Below, piece by piece: positions 48,346 through 56,642 of a stretch of DNA of 64,000 nt. The stretch is from NCBI RefSeq assembly GCF_018614575.1, contig NZ_JAGGOJ010000048.1, forward strand, positions 34,955-98,954, in the 5' to 3' direction. The stretch comes from Streptomyces sp. ISL-10. Lineage in GTDB: Bacteria; Actinomycetota; Actinomycetes; Streptomycetales; Streptomycetaceae. The stretch's first letter is position 1. Each line of letters starts with the position of its first letter. The position numbers and the translations under genes were made by a program. Below the pieces are notes generated by a model. The model made no database searches, was not told where the DNA came from, and saw only the letters and a program-made list of their open reading frames with translations.

Positions 48346-50108
48346 CCAGCCGCGCCGCAGGACACCGTGTCGGCATGCTCGATGTATCGGCAGCCTGGGA
48401 GCGGCTGCGCGGCATCCGATCCGAGGCGGACGCCGAGGCCGCCGGGCTGTTCCGGGGCCCGGACGGCCGACGCCAGTGGCGAAACGCTTCGCCCGAGGCG
48501 GATGTCCTCGCCGACCGCTACCTGTCGCTGTGCCTGGCCGGCCCCCGCTTCACGTTCGCGCAGCTGGGGCAGAGTCTGGACGGTTTCATCGCGAGCCGTA
48601 CGGGCGACGCCGACTACGTCACCGGCGAGGAGGACCGCGAGCACCTGCACCGCCTGCGCGCGCTCGCCGACGCGGTGATCGTCGGGGCCGGCACCGCCGT
48701 TGCGGACGATCCCCAACTGACGGTCCGCTCCTGTACGGGGGCCAACCCGGTGCGCGTCGTCCTCGATCCGCACGGCCGAGTGCCGCTGCGGCGCAGGGTG
48801 TTCACCGACGGGGCAGCACCGACCCTGTGGGTGGTCGGCGCCGGCAGCGAGCGCGGGAAGGCCCCTGCGGACATCGAGGGCGTTGACGTACTGCCTCTGC
48901 TCGACAGCGCCGCGTTCGCCCCTCGACGCTTGGTGCGGGAGCTCGCGCGACGCGGCCTGGGGCGCGTGCTGGTCGAGGGCGGCGGCGTCACCGTGTCGCG
49001 CTTCCTCCACGCGCGGGCGCTGCACCGGCTCTATGTCACCGTGGCACCGGTCCTGCTCGGCGACGGCGTCCCGGGGTTCGGTTTCCCCGGTCCGGAGTTG
49101 ATGCGGGACGCGCTCCGTCCGCCGACGCGGCGCGCTGCCCTTGGCGAGGACACTCTCTTCGAACTCGACCTGCGGACGGCTCATCCCGGTGAACCACTGG
49201 GTGACGAGCACGCAGATACCGGGCAGGCTCGCGGCGAAGGCCAACAGTCCGTACACCACGGCGACGGTCAGCCCTTGGGCAGCGCCCAGGCCCGCGGTTC
49301 CGAAGGCCCAGGCGGTGACCCCTTCCCTGGGCCCCCAGCCGCCGATGTTCAGCGGTAGCGCCATGGCGAGCAGCGCCAGCACCATCAGGGGCAGCAACTC
49401 GGCCGTGGGCGCGGTTGATCCCGCGGCCCGGGCGGCGAGAAGGAACATGGCGAGATGGCCCGCGAGCACCGCGACGGACGAGATCAACACCCCTGGCCAG
49501 GTCCCACGGGTGAGCAGTCCGAGGCGCGCCTCGGCGAGCGTGGCGCGGACCGCGCGGTGCCATCGCGAGGTGCCCGGCTTCCTGCAAAACCGGACGCCAC
49601 CCACGATCGCCAGCCCGAACACCACGGACACGGTCGCCGCGGCGCCCGGGGTCGCGACGAGACGGCCGGTTTCCGCCAGGGCCAGGGAGGGTTGCGTGAT
49701 CAGGAGCGTCACGCCGACGGTGACAAGGACCACTTGGCCCGCGATCCGTTCGAGGACGACCGCGCGGACGCTCCGCCCGACGTCCCCGGCGCTTCGCCCG
49801 TGCCGTACCGCGCGGTGCACGTCGCCGAGGACACCGCCGGGCAGCGCCGCGTTCAGGAACAGAGCGCGGTAGTAGTCGGCGACGGCCCGGACCAGTGGAA
49901 TCCGGATCCTCAGGCCCCGGGCCACCAGGCACCAGCGCCACGCGCTGAACACGGTGGTGAAGAAGCCGAGGCCGAGAGCGGCCAGCAGGGTCGGGCCGTC
50001 GATCCCGCGCAGACCGTCGAGGAAGGCGCCGCCCTGCCAACACACCATCGCCGCGAGGATGGCTGCTCCGGCGAGCATGCCCAGCCGCGCCTGGACCGCC
50101 CTGATCAC
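48075..50108 (-). CDS. UPF0104/lysylphosphatidylglycerol-synthase-type membrane protein (flippase-like), over-long frame
   Basis: Residues 1-310 (about 49180-50108) are a polytopic domain of the UPF0104 type: AAILAAMVCWQGGAFLDGL, RALFLNAALPGGVLGDVHRA (conserved P-G-G-V-G-D), ALLAMALPLNIGGWGPREGV (N-I-G-G-W-G-P-R-E) and GLLAFAASLPGICVLVTQW. Such proteins are transmembrane flippase-like partners of glycolipid pathways. No stop codon follows: the frame continues about 365 residues antisense to the RibD and creatininase genes to 48075, which is unlikely to be real protein. GTG 50108 overlaps the methyltransferase stop. Confidence 0.7.
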   Translation of the reverse strand: MIRAVQARLGMLAGAAILAAMVCWQGGAFLDGLRGIDGPTLLAALGLGFFTTVFSAWRWCLVARGLRIRIPLVRAVADYYRALFLNAALPGGVLGDVHRAVRHGRSAGDVGRSVRAVVLERIAGQVVLVTVGVTLLITQPSLALAETGRLVATPGAAATVSVVFGLAIVGGVRFCRKPGTSRWHRAVRATLAEARLGLLTRGTWPGVLISSVAVLAGHLAMFLLAARAAGSTAPTAELLPLMVLALLAMALPLNIGGWGPREGVTAWAFGTAGLGAAQGLTVAVVYGLLAFAASLPGICVLVTQWFTGMSRPQVEFEESVLAKGSAPRRRTERVPHQLRTGETEPRDAVAEQDRCHGDIEPVQRPRVEEARHGDAAALDQHAPQAASRELPHQASRGERGAVEQRQYVNALDVRRGLPALAAGADHPQGRCCPVGEHPAPQRHSAVRIEDDAHRVGPRTGADRQLGIVRNGGAGPDDHRVGERAQAVQVLAVLLAGDVVGVARTARDETVQTLPQLREREAGAGQAQRQVAVGEDIRLGRSVSPLASAVRAPEQPGGLGVRLGSDAAQPLPGCRYIEHADTVSCGAAGHRVPLRFSAGCRVSAVTDGRGRDSDPADGSAGARSEKYSAKESTRPANNSLPFPDEAIDGQPTTPESVYARIPRVSKCCRSSARKSEVW
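48342..49358 (+). CDS. RibD C-terminal-type pyrimidine reductase
   Basis: A 338-residue frame. Residues 75-290 are the RibD reductase domain: AQLGQSLDGFIASRTGDADY, LADAVIVGAGTAVADDPQLT, NPVRVVLDPHGRVPL, GRVLVEGGGVTVSRFLHA and HRLYVTVAPVLLGDG. The zinc deaminase half of RibD is absent; a 70-residue N-terminal extension takes its place. It would reduce the ribose of the deformylated pyrimidine, as archaeal ArfC does. GTG 48342 overlaps the creatininase stop. Family homology ends at about residue 282 (LFELDLR); the last 60 residues are antisense to the membrane gene below, so the natural stop seems to be lost or shifted. Confidence 0.85.
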   Translation: MTSRAAGHRVGMLDVSAAWERLRGIRSEADAEAAGLFRGPDGRRQWRNASPEADVLADRYLSLCLAGPRFTFAQLGQSLDGFIASRTGDADYVTGEEDREHLHRLRALADAVIVGAGTAVADDPQLTVRSCTGANPVRVVLDPHGRVPLRRRVFTDGAAPTLWVVGAGSERGKAPADIEGVDVLPLLDSAAFAPRRLVRELARRGLGRVLVEGGGVTVSRFLHARALHRLYVTVAPVLLGDGVPGFGFPGPELMRDALRPPTRRAALGEDTLFELDLRTAHPGEPLGDEHADTGQARGEGQQSVHHGDGQPLGSAQARGSEGPGGDPFPGPPAADVQR

Positions 50109-51028
50109 GATGCGTCGCCCGTCGGGCAGGGCAGGGCCAGGATATCGCTGTGATGCACCACGACCCGCAACTCACCCTCCTCGCACGCCGCAAGGCGCCG
50201 CCGCAGATACGCATGGGCACGCGGTGCAAGCTCCGGAGACTGTTCGACGGCGGCGTCGACCCAGCCGTGCAGCCACTCCGCCATCAGCGCGGACCCGTCG
50301 TCGCCAGGGGCCGGCCGGTCCTGGCCGCCCGGGGGGACCGGGGGACCGTGACCGAGCCGCCACGGGCTGTTGTGCGCCCGTACAGTCATGCCATGGCGGG
50401 CGAAGCTCACGGAGGCCGCCGCGACGGCATCGGGTCCGAGGAGCCTGCGGCCCTGATCCTCTCGCCGCTGGTGGGAGTTGAACGCCTCGGCGATCTCGGC
50501 GTCCAGCGGGTCGTCCGGGGTGAGGTCGACCCGCCCCACGACGGAGAGCGCCAGCAGTGCCGGGCAGCCGGCCCCGGCGCAGGCCGCGGCGAGAGCGTCC
50601 AACTCGTCGCGGGTGAGCAGGTCCAGTAGAGCGGACGCCGTCACCAGCGAGGTTCCACAGAGCCCGTCCGCGGTCAGGTGGGTGATGTCACCGCGTTCCG
50701 ACGTGACCGTGACGCGGCTGCCACCGGCGGCCGTACGGGGCATCCGCGCTGCGGCCAGCTCGAGCAGATCGGGGTCGCGGTCGTGCAGGATCCAGTGCTG
50801 GGGACCGTTCAAACGGGGGGCGAGCCAGCGCCCCATGGCACCGGTGCCGCAGCCGAGGTCGCGGATCACCAACGCCTCGCCCCGTTCCGGCGGATCGGTC
50901 GCCCTCGCTGAGAGGGCCAGCTGTCGCCGTAGCGGGGCGAGGAGTTCGGGTGAGCGGGCGGCGGCATCGGCGCCCTCCCGCAGGGCCAGCCACTCCGGGG
51001 CGTAGCGAGCTGCGTCGGTGCCACTCAT
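50105..51028 (-). CDS. class I SAM-dependent methyltransferase
   Basis: A 307-residue protein with motif I LVIRDLGCGTGAMGRWLAPR, motif II HWILHDRDPDLLELAAAR, ERGDITHLTADGL, motif IV-like SLVTASALLDLLTRDELDAL and ALLALSVVGRVDLTPDDPLD. The C-terminal third (FNSHQRREDQGRRLLGPDAV, SPWRLG) is typical of small-molecule methyltransferases annotated beside PTPS and glycosyltransferase genes. It overlaps both neighbours by four bases (ATGA before, GTGA after), so it is a middle gene of the operon. The substrate is presumably the pathway intermediate. Confidence 0.88.
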   Translation of the reverse strand: MSGTDAARYAPEWLALREGADAAARSPELLAPLRRQLALSARATDPPERGEALVIRDLGCGTGAMGRWLAPRLNGPQHWILHDRDPDLLELAAARMPRTAAGGSRVTVTSERGDITHLTADGLCGTSLVTASALLDLLTRDELDALAAACAGAGCPALLALSVVGRVDLTPDDPLDAEIAEAFNSHQRREDQGRRLLGPDAVAAASVSFARHGMTVRAHNSPWRLGHGPPVPPGGQDRPAPGDDGSALMAEWLHGWVDAAVEQSPELAPRAHAYLRRRLAACEEGELRVVVHHSDILALPCPTGDAS

Positions 51029-52158
51029 GTGGTCCTCCGGGAGTCCTGCTGGAGTTGTTCCAGCACCTTGGCCAGGCTCCGCGAGGTCGTCTCCCAGCCG
51101 GCCAGCGCGGTGCGCCGCCGTCGCGCGGCCGCCTTCGAGCGATGCCGTTCGCCGGGCTCGCGGAGCCAGTGGCGCAACGCCGAAGCGAGAGCCGCCGTGT
51201 CCTTGGGCGGCACGAGAACCCCCGGGACGCTGCCGTCGGGCGCGTGCCCGACCGCTTCCGGGAGGCCGCCGACGGCCGTTGCCAGTACGGGAACCCCGCG
51301 CGCGAGCGCTTCGGTCACGACCATGCCGTACGTCTCGGCGTGCGAGGCGAGTACCAGGAGGTCGGCGGCGGCGTAGCTCGCGTTCAACTCGGGGCCGGTC
51401 CGAGGGCCGGCGAGGTGTACCCGGTTGCCGAGGCCGTGCTCCTCGATCAGCTCCCTTAGCCGGGTTGCATACACAGGATCCCGGTCCAGCCCGCCGACGC
51501 AGACGCAGCTCCACGGCAGGTCGGCGACGGTCGCGAGGGCCTTGACCAGCTCGTGCTGCCCTTTGCGCGGGATCACCGCGGCGACGCACAGCAGGCGCGG
51601 GGCGCTGTCGGCGCCGGATGAGGTGCCGGTCGACAGAGGCGCGATGTCGGCTCCGGGGGCGGCGACGTGGACCCGGCCGGGGTCGAGCCCATGGTGGTCC
51701 ACGAGCCTGCCGGCCGCCCAGGCGCTGGTTGCCACGACCACAGCCACGGCCCGCAGCGTCCTGCGTTCTTTGGCGTCCAGAGCCGCTGCCACGGCTGGGG
51801 CGAGTCCGGTCTCGTCGCCCAGCGGCAGGTGCACCAGTACCGCGAGGCGCAGCCGGTCGGCCTCGGGCACGATGATGTCGGGGACCGTACACGCGACGAG
51901 TCCGTCGAGGAGGACGAGGGTGCCGTCCGCCGACTCCCTCAGTATCCGGGTGAGTTCCGCACGAGCGGCGGCTCGGGGATGGGGCCAGTCGCCCGCGACG
52001 GCGTGCTCATGAACCTGCCAGCCGAGCCGGGACAGGTCCCGGCACACCCTGCGGTCGTAGGTGTTGCCGCCACTCGGCGCGGCCGGATCGTCGACACCGC
52101 CGGGCATCACGACCCGGACCGAGCGCTCGGGAGTGGCGGTGGCGGCTGAGTGGTTCAC
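51025..52158 (-). CDS. GT4-type glycosyltransferase (GT-B fold)
   Basis: A 377-residue glycosyltransferase: acceptor domain VRVVMPGGVDDPAAPSGGNT and DRRVCRDLSRLGWQVHEHA, nucleotide-sugar domain PRLLCVAAVIPRKGQHELVK, WSCVCVGGLDRDPVYATRLR, VHLAGPRTGPELNASYAAAD and the E-x7-E region LASHAETYGMVVTEALARGV then PVLATAVGGLPEAVG. GTG 52158 overlaps the PTPS stop (GTGA), and its stop overlaps the methyltransferase start. A longer frame reaches 52182. The sugar cannot be told from sequence. Confidence 0.9.
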   Translation of the reverse strand: MNHSAATATPERSVRVVMPGGVDDPAAPSGGNTYDRRVCRDLSRLGWQVHEHAVAGDWPHPRAAARAELTRILRESADGTLVLLDGLVACTVPDIIVPEADRLRLAVLVHLPLGDETGLAPAVAAALDAKERRTLRAVAVVVATSAWAAGRLVDHHGLDPGRVHVAAPGADIAPLSTGTSSGADSAPRLLCVAAVIPRKGQHELVKALATVADLPWSCVCVGGLDRDPVYATRLRELIEEHGLGNRVHLAGPRTGPELNASYAAADLLVLASHAETYGMVVTEALARGVPVLATAVGGLPEAVGHAPDGSVPGVLVPPKDTAALASALRHWLREPGERHRSKAAARRRRTALAGWETTSRSLAKVLEQLQQDSRRTT

Positions 52159-52553
52159 AGAGCGCGCTCGTAGCTCGCCCACGCGATGTGTGATTCGTGC
52201 AGGGTGACCGTGATGCCGGCCAGACCGCGTGCACCCTCGCCCAGCGCCCCGGCGTGCACCCGGTCGGCCAGACGGTCTGCGATGACCTTGGCCAGGAACT
52301 CCGTCGAGGTGTTGATGCCGGCGAACTCGGATTCGTCATCGAGATTGCGGTAATGGAACTCACCGACCACGGTGGCCAGTTCCTTGGCGGCCAAGCCGAT
52401 GTCGACGACGATGTTGTCGGCGTCGAGCTCGGGACGGCGGAAGGTGGCGTCTACAAGGAACGTCGCTCCGTGCAGACGCTGTGCGGGTCCGAAGACCTCC
52501 CCGCGGAAGCTGTGGGCGATCATGAGGTGCTCGCGGACGGTGATGCTGAACAA
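52155..52553 (-). CDS. 6-pyruvoyltetrahydropterin synthase homologue without catalytic residues (SCO6650-like)
   Basis: A 132-residue T-fold protein: ITVREHLMIAHSFRGEVFGP and AQRLHGATFLVDATFRRPEL, then IVVDIGLAAKEL and the late Glu of VTLHESHIAWASYERAL. In active PTPS and QueD enzymes a Cys precedes HGHxF; here the site reads PAQRLHGATF, so both the catalytic Cys and one zinc His are missing. As I recall, the S. coelicolor homologue SCO6650 was crystallised and shown to lack zinc and the triad while keeping the pterin-binding Glu. It may bind rather than convert a pterin-like compound. TTG 52553 has GGAGG upstream. Confidence 0.88.
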   Translation of the reverse strand: MFSITVREHLMIAHSFRGEVFGPAQRLHGATFLVDATFRRPELDADNIVVDIGLAAKELATVVGEFHYRNLDDESEFAGINTSTEFLAKVIADRLADRVHAGALGEGARGLAGITVTLHESHIAWASYERAL

Positions 52554-52658
52554 CGGCTGCGACCTCCAGGCCTCCGACGCATTCGGGCCGCTGACGGCCC
52601 CTGTACTTCAGTACGGCCGGAGCGTACTGCGCGTTCAAAGACCCAGGTCGCTCGATGC

Positions 52659-53657
52659 TCAGGCGGAACCGGCGGCAGCGGCCGTGTCGTACATCACGCG
52701 GTGGCAGAGCCCGGGCAGGGCACCGGAGGCGATCCCGGCCAGCGCCGACGGGAGTTCCTCGAAGGCGCATTCACCGGTGATCAGTGCGTCGAAGGCGGGG
52801 TCGGCGAGCAGCTCGAGCGAGAGCGCGAGCCGGTCGGCGTACGTCCGGCTGGAGCGCCGCGCCGGTGACACCCTCCCCACCTGGCTGCCGCGCAGCACCA
52901 GCCGGCCGGAGTGGAAGGCCTCCCCGAGCGGCAGGCTGACCTGCCGGTCGCCGTACCAGCTCAGCTCCAGGAGCGTTCCCTCCGGGGCCAGGAGCTCCAG
53001 CGAGCGCGCGAGTCCGGCTCCGGTGGCGCTCGCGTGGAACGCGAGATCGCAGTCGCCCAAGGCGTCCTCGGGGAGAGCGAAGTCGACGCCCAGCGCCCCG
53101 GCGACGGCGACACGGGCGGGCTCGGCGTCGACCAACTGGACGCGGACGCCGGGGTACCGGGCGAGAAGCGCGGCGACAGAGCAGCCGATCATGCCTGCTC
53201 CCACGACGGCGATCCGGTCGCCGATCAGCGGTGCGGCGTCCCACAGGGCGTTCACCGCGGTCTCCACCGCCCCGGCCAGCACGGCCCGACCTGCGGGGAC
53301 GGTATCCGGCACCGGGGTCACGGCACTTGCCGGGACGACGTACCGGCTCTGGTGCGGGTAGAGGCAGAAGACCGTGCGGCTGACGAGGTGCAGCGGTCCT
53401 TCCTCGACAAGGCCGACGTTGAGATAGCCGTACTTCACGGGCCCGGGGAACTCACCGTCCTGGAACGGTGCCCGCATCGCGGTGTGCTGGCTCTCCGGTA
53501 CGCCGCCGCGAAAGACGAGGCTCTCCGTGCCACGGCTCACGCCGGAGAACAGCGTGCGCACCACGACGTCGTCGTCGGCCGGTTCCGGCAGGGAAACATC
53601 GCGAATCTCGCCGTGGCCCGGGGAGCGGAGCCAGAAGGCGCGTGCGGCGCGCTCCAT
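52659..53657 (-). CDS. MDR-family dehydrogenase without the catalytic zinc ligand (BchC-like)
   Basis: A 332-residue medium-chain dehydrogenase. The Rossmann fold is clear (DRIAVVGAGMIGCSVAALLA). The usual zinc-binding Cys after the first strand is replaced by FSGVSRGTESLVFRGG, as in the BchC group, so it may act by another mechanism or act on a different substrate. Other features: GYLNVGLVEEG, LAGAVETAVNALWDA and LLELSWYGDRQVSLPLG. It is 105 bp upstream of the PTPS gene on the same strand and diverges from the CDP-alcohol phosphotransferase. ATG 53657. Confidence 0.85.
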   Translation of the reverse strand: MERAARAFWLRSPGHGEIRDVSLPEPADDDVVVRTLFSGVSRGTESLVFRGGVPESQHTAMRAPFQDGEFPGPVKYGYLNVGLVEEGPLHLVSRTVFCLYPHQSRYVVPASAVTPVPDTVPAGRAVLAGAVETAVNALWDAAPLIGDRIAVVGAGMIGCSVAALLARYPGVRVQLVDAEPARVAVAGALGVDFALPEDALGDCDLAFHASATGAGLARSLELLAPEGTLLELSWYGDRQVSLPLGEAFHSGRLVLRGSQVGRVSPARRSSRTYADRLALSLELLADPAFDALITGECAFEELPSALAGIASGALPGLCHRVMYDTAAAAGSA

Positions 53658-53768
53658 CGGCGTCCTCCTGCTGAACGCTCGGGTGACGGTTCACGTTCTG
53701 ATAATCACGAGGCCGCAACGGTACGCGGCACTCATCGACTCTGTCACACGGCCGGAGGGTGGTGCACG

Positions 53769-54527
53769 GTGGCCCTGAGCGGCACCTATGACGCGAGGTT
53801 GTGGCGGCCGGAGGCGGCCGCGGGGGCGGGCGCGCAGACGCTCCTGCTCGCCCTTCTCGCCACGGTGGTCGGGCTGGGGCCCGCGGGATGGCTGACAGGC
53901 CTGGCGTTCACGCTCGCCACCTGGGCTGTGCTCACCCGTGCCCTGCGCCGGCGGTGGCCCAGGCCCTTCGGTCCGGCCAACGGTGTCACCCTGGCCCGGA
54001 CGACGCTCGTCGGAGGTGTGACCGCACTGATCGCGGATTCCTTTTTGAGCCGGCCGCCGGTCGCGGTCATGGTCGCCCTCGCCGCGGTGGCGCTGATCCT
54101 TGACGCGGTCGACGGCCAAGTAGCCCGGCGCACGGGGACGGAGTCCCCCTTGGGGGCACGCTTCGACATGGAGGTCGACGCCTTCCTCATCCTGGTGCTC
54201 AGCGTCTACGTCGCCATGTCGCTGGGCGCATGGGTGCTGTTGACAGGCGCCATGCGCTACGCCTTCGTCGTGGCGGCCCGGGTACTGCCGTGGCTGCACG
54301 GGCCACTTCCTCCGAGCACGGCCCGCAAGGCGGTGGCCGCGCTGCAGGGGATCGTCCTTCTCGTGGTCGGCGCCGGAATCATCCCGCGCCTGCCCGCATA
54401 CGCGGCAGTCCTCGTGGCGCTGGCGCTGCTCGTCTGGTCCTTCGGGCGTGACATCAGGTGGCTGTGGCGCGTCAGAGTCCGCGAGAGCGCAGCGGTGGTC
54501 CGGGACCCGAGCCACGAGAGGGCTTGA
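53769..54527 (+). CDS. CDP-alcohol phosphatidyltransferase
   Basis: A 252-residue membrane enzyme with at least five helices. The CDP-OH-P signature D-G-x2-A-R-x8-G-x3-D-x3-D is complete (DAVDGQVARRTGTESPLGAR then FDMEVDAF). It transfers a phosphoalcohol from CDP-alcohol to a lipid or other acceptor. GTG 53769 is the first start that keeps the family sequence; GGAGGG lies about 10 bases upstream. It diverges from the dehydrogenase gene and converges with the sulfatase, so it completes the operon set that could make a lipid-linked product. Confidence 0.9.
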   Translation: MALSGTYDARLWRPEAAAGAGAQTLLLALLATVVGLGPAGWLTGLAFTLATWAVLTRALRRRWPRPFGPANGVTLARTTLVGGVTALIADSFLSRPPVAVMVALAAVALILDAVDGQVARRTGTESPLGARFDMEVDAFLILVLSVYVAMSLGAWVLLTGAMRYAFVVAARVLPWLHGPLPPSTARKAVAALQGIVLLVVGAGIIPRLPAYAAVLVALALLVWSFGRDIRWLWRVRVRESAAVVRDPSHERA

Positions 54528-54848
54528 CCTGCCCCGCGCCGGCGGGCGGGGGGATGCCGAACGTTCGGGGACTACGAAGACTGGAAGCGCCTCCTTGTCG
54601 CCCTGTTGATGGCGTGGGCCCGTCTCTGTGGCGTGCTCGGTCCGGAGCTGCTTGTCACGGCCCGGTAGACACATTGACGACCTCCGTCCTGCCGTCCCGT
54701 TGTCCACAGGCCTCCGCGAAGGCCTTCGCTGTCGCCTGTATGGCCCTGACGCGACAGCGGCCCGACGCGCGGCGACGGGACGGCAGGCCGGCGCCAGAGG
54801 CCGGCATGTGTGACGACTCGTTCGGCGCCTCCCGTTGTGAATCGGCGG
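54528..54848. other. 320-bp intergenic region
   Basis: Between two convergent genes. No coding sequence with Streptomyces codon bias is seen on either strand and no obvious strong hairpin; the short reading frames are shadows. Confidence 0.4.
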
Positions 54849-56642
54849 TCACCGAGTTGGCGGATGCGGGATGGGGCCGGGCTTCGGGCCGTAGGCGGTG
54901 AGGAACCGATCGCGGAAGGTGTCCATCCGCCAGACCGGAGCTTTCGGCCCTGGCTTGAGACCGTCCTGCCAGCCCCAGCCGGAGATCCGGTCCATCACGG
55001 CCGGGTCGCGGGCGACGATCGATATCGGCACGTCCCGGCCGAGGTCGCCGCGGGTGACGGCCGGGACGGGCTGGTGGTCGCCGAGGAAGACGAGCACGGT
55101 GTCGTCGTCGCCGTACTTCTCCATGTAGGAGATGAGGCTGTTCAGCGAGTACTCGATGGCATGCCGGTACTCGGTGCGCACCTTGGTGGCGTCTTTCCAC
55201 ACCTCTTCGGGGTTCTTGCCCGCCTTTTCGATGGCGTGGTAGACCGTGCCGTCACCGACCTTGTCCCAGCCGATCATCCTGGGTATGGGCGCCCAGGGCT
55301 GGTGGCTGGAGGTGAGGATGATCGACGCCATCAGCGGCTCGCGGTCCGGCTTGCCGTGCTCCAGGCGTTCGAACGCCAACAGGCTGTACTGATCGGGTAC
55401 GGGCGCCCAGCTGAACTTCGGTCCCTGGTATCCGAGTTGCCGGGAGTCGTAGATTTTGTCGAGGCCGTAGAGCCGTCCCTCCGGCCAGGCCCGGGTGACG
55501 CCCGGCATGATGCCGACTGTCCGCCACCGGCCCGCGTGCTGGAAGGCACCGGTGAGGGTCATCCGGTCGCTCGAGGTGACGCTGCGGTAGCGCTCCTCGT
55601 TCTCGATCCACAGGCCTGACGCGAAGGTGGAGTGGGCCAGCCAACTGCCTCCGCCCGTCGTCGGTGAGGTGAGGAAGGCGCTCTGGGAGGAGAACCCGGC
55701 CGCGCGCAGCCGGTTGGTCCCATCCGCGAGCACCGCGCCGACCTGCGACGCCATGTCCGGGTCCTGGACCGCGCTGCGCCCGTAGCTCTCTATGAAGGCA
55801 AAGATGACGTCCTTGCCGCGCAGCCTGGTCAGCAGCCGGTCGGCCGGAGTGTCGCGGAAGGCGTCGACCTCGGCCTCCTTGGCGAACGCCTGCTCGTCCT
55901 CCAAGCCCACACGCACCTGCTGCACATGGTCCTCCACGAGCGTGGCGGTGCTCCTGGAAGCGACCGGTACGCCCCCGACCTGTACGCCGAGCGCCGCGCA
56001 GGTGATCCAGGCGGTCCCGAGTACAAGGGTGGCAGGGGCCGCCGCGGCGCTGTGCCGGACGACGAGATGGCTCAGCCGGACGACTGCGAGTGTCATGAGG
56101 ACCAGCAGAGCGAGGACGACGACCACGACCCCGACCACGGCGCCGATCGCGCCGGCCCGGCCGACGGAGTCCCCGAGGAACGCCTCGGCGTCGTCGAACA
56201 GGATCCAGTCGAGCATCGGGTCGAACGGCCGGTCGAGAACCGAGTAGAAGCCCATGTCGAGGAGCTTCAGGAGGGTCAGCACGCCCAGACCGGCTCCGGC
56301 GAACACCGCTGCCACCCGTCTCGCCCTCGGGCGCAGGGTGAGCAGCACGGCGGTGCCGAAGATCCCCTCCACCGGGATGCGGGCGAACGCGCCGGGCGTG
56401 AGGCCAGTGAGCTCGTTCGGCAGGAGGAGAGCGAAGAGCACCAGCAGGGCGGCCAGGACAGCGGTCACCCGCGCAGCGGCCGGGGGCTTTTCCCGGCGGC
56501 TGCGCGCGAACGTTTCGCCCGAGTCGCCACGGCCGGGGCCCCCTGCGGTGGCGTTCCCACCAACGTCGGCGCCGTCAGATGCGGCGGCGTCCTGAACCAC
56601 GGCGGAGTTGTCCGGCGTGTGCTCCGGGGGCCCGCCCGGCAT
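54849..56642 (-). CDS. sulfatase-family membrane enzyme (LTA synthase/phosphoglycerol transferase-like)
   Basis: About 597 residues. After a disordered head, four helices span about residues 65-240 (AVLAALLVLFALLLPNELTG, AAVFAGAGLGVLTLLKLLDM, AVVGVVVVVLALLVLMTLAV). The extracellular domain is sulfatase-like: KDVIFAFIESYGRSAVQDP (active-site metal Glu and Ser), SPTTGGGSWLAHSTFASGLW, SIILTSSHQPWAPIPRM and VLVFLGDHQPVPAV with the GDHQP metal motif. The nucleophile region has the ESYGRS form rather than the usual Cys/Ser sulfatase motif, so a phosphotransferase is more likely than a sulfatase. Start 56642 is chosen for the GGAGAAGG just upstream; ATG 56657 is an alternative. Confidence 0.87.
   Translation of the reverse strand: MPGGPPEHTPDNSAVVQDAAASDGADVGGNATAGGPGRGDSGETFARSRREKPPAAARVTAVLAALLVLFALLLPNELTGLTPGAFARIPVEGIFGTAVLLTLRPRARRVAAVFAGAGLGVLTLLKLLDMGFYSVLDRPFDPMLDWILFDDAEAFLGDSVGRAGAIGAVVGVVVVVLALLVLMTLAVVRLSHLVVRHSAAAAPATLVLGTAWITCAALGVQVGGVPVASRSTATLVEDHVQQVRVGLEDEQAFAKEAEVDAFRDTPADRLLTRLRGKDVIFAFIESYGRSAVQDPDMASQVGAVLADGTNRLRAAGFSSQSAFLTSPTTGGGSWLAHSTFASGLWIENEERYRSVTSSDRMTLTGAFQHAGRWRTVGIMPGVTRAWPEGRLYGLDKIYDSRQLGYQGPKFSWAPVPDQYSLLAFERLEHGKPDREPLMASIILTSSHQPWAPIPRMIGWDKVGDGTVYHAIEKAGKNPEEVWKDATKVRTEYRHAIEYSLNSLISYMEKYGDDDTVLVFLGDHQPVPAVTRGDLGRDVPISIVARDPAVMDRISGWGWQDGLKPGPKAPVWRMDTFRDRFLTAYGPKPGPIPHPPTR

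Noticed and set aside
46652..49358. Ordinary riboflavin operon
   Set aside because: The Tyr-to-Met change in the cyclohydrolase, the missing RibD deaminase, the missing RibB, RibE and RibH genes and the presence of glycosyl and lipid genes argue against it.
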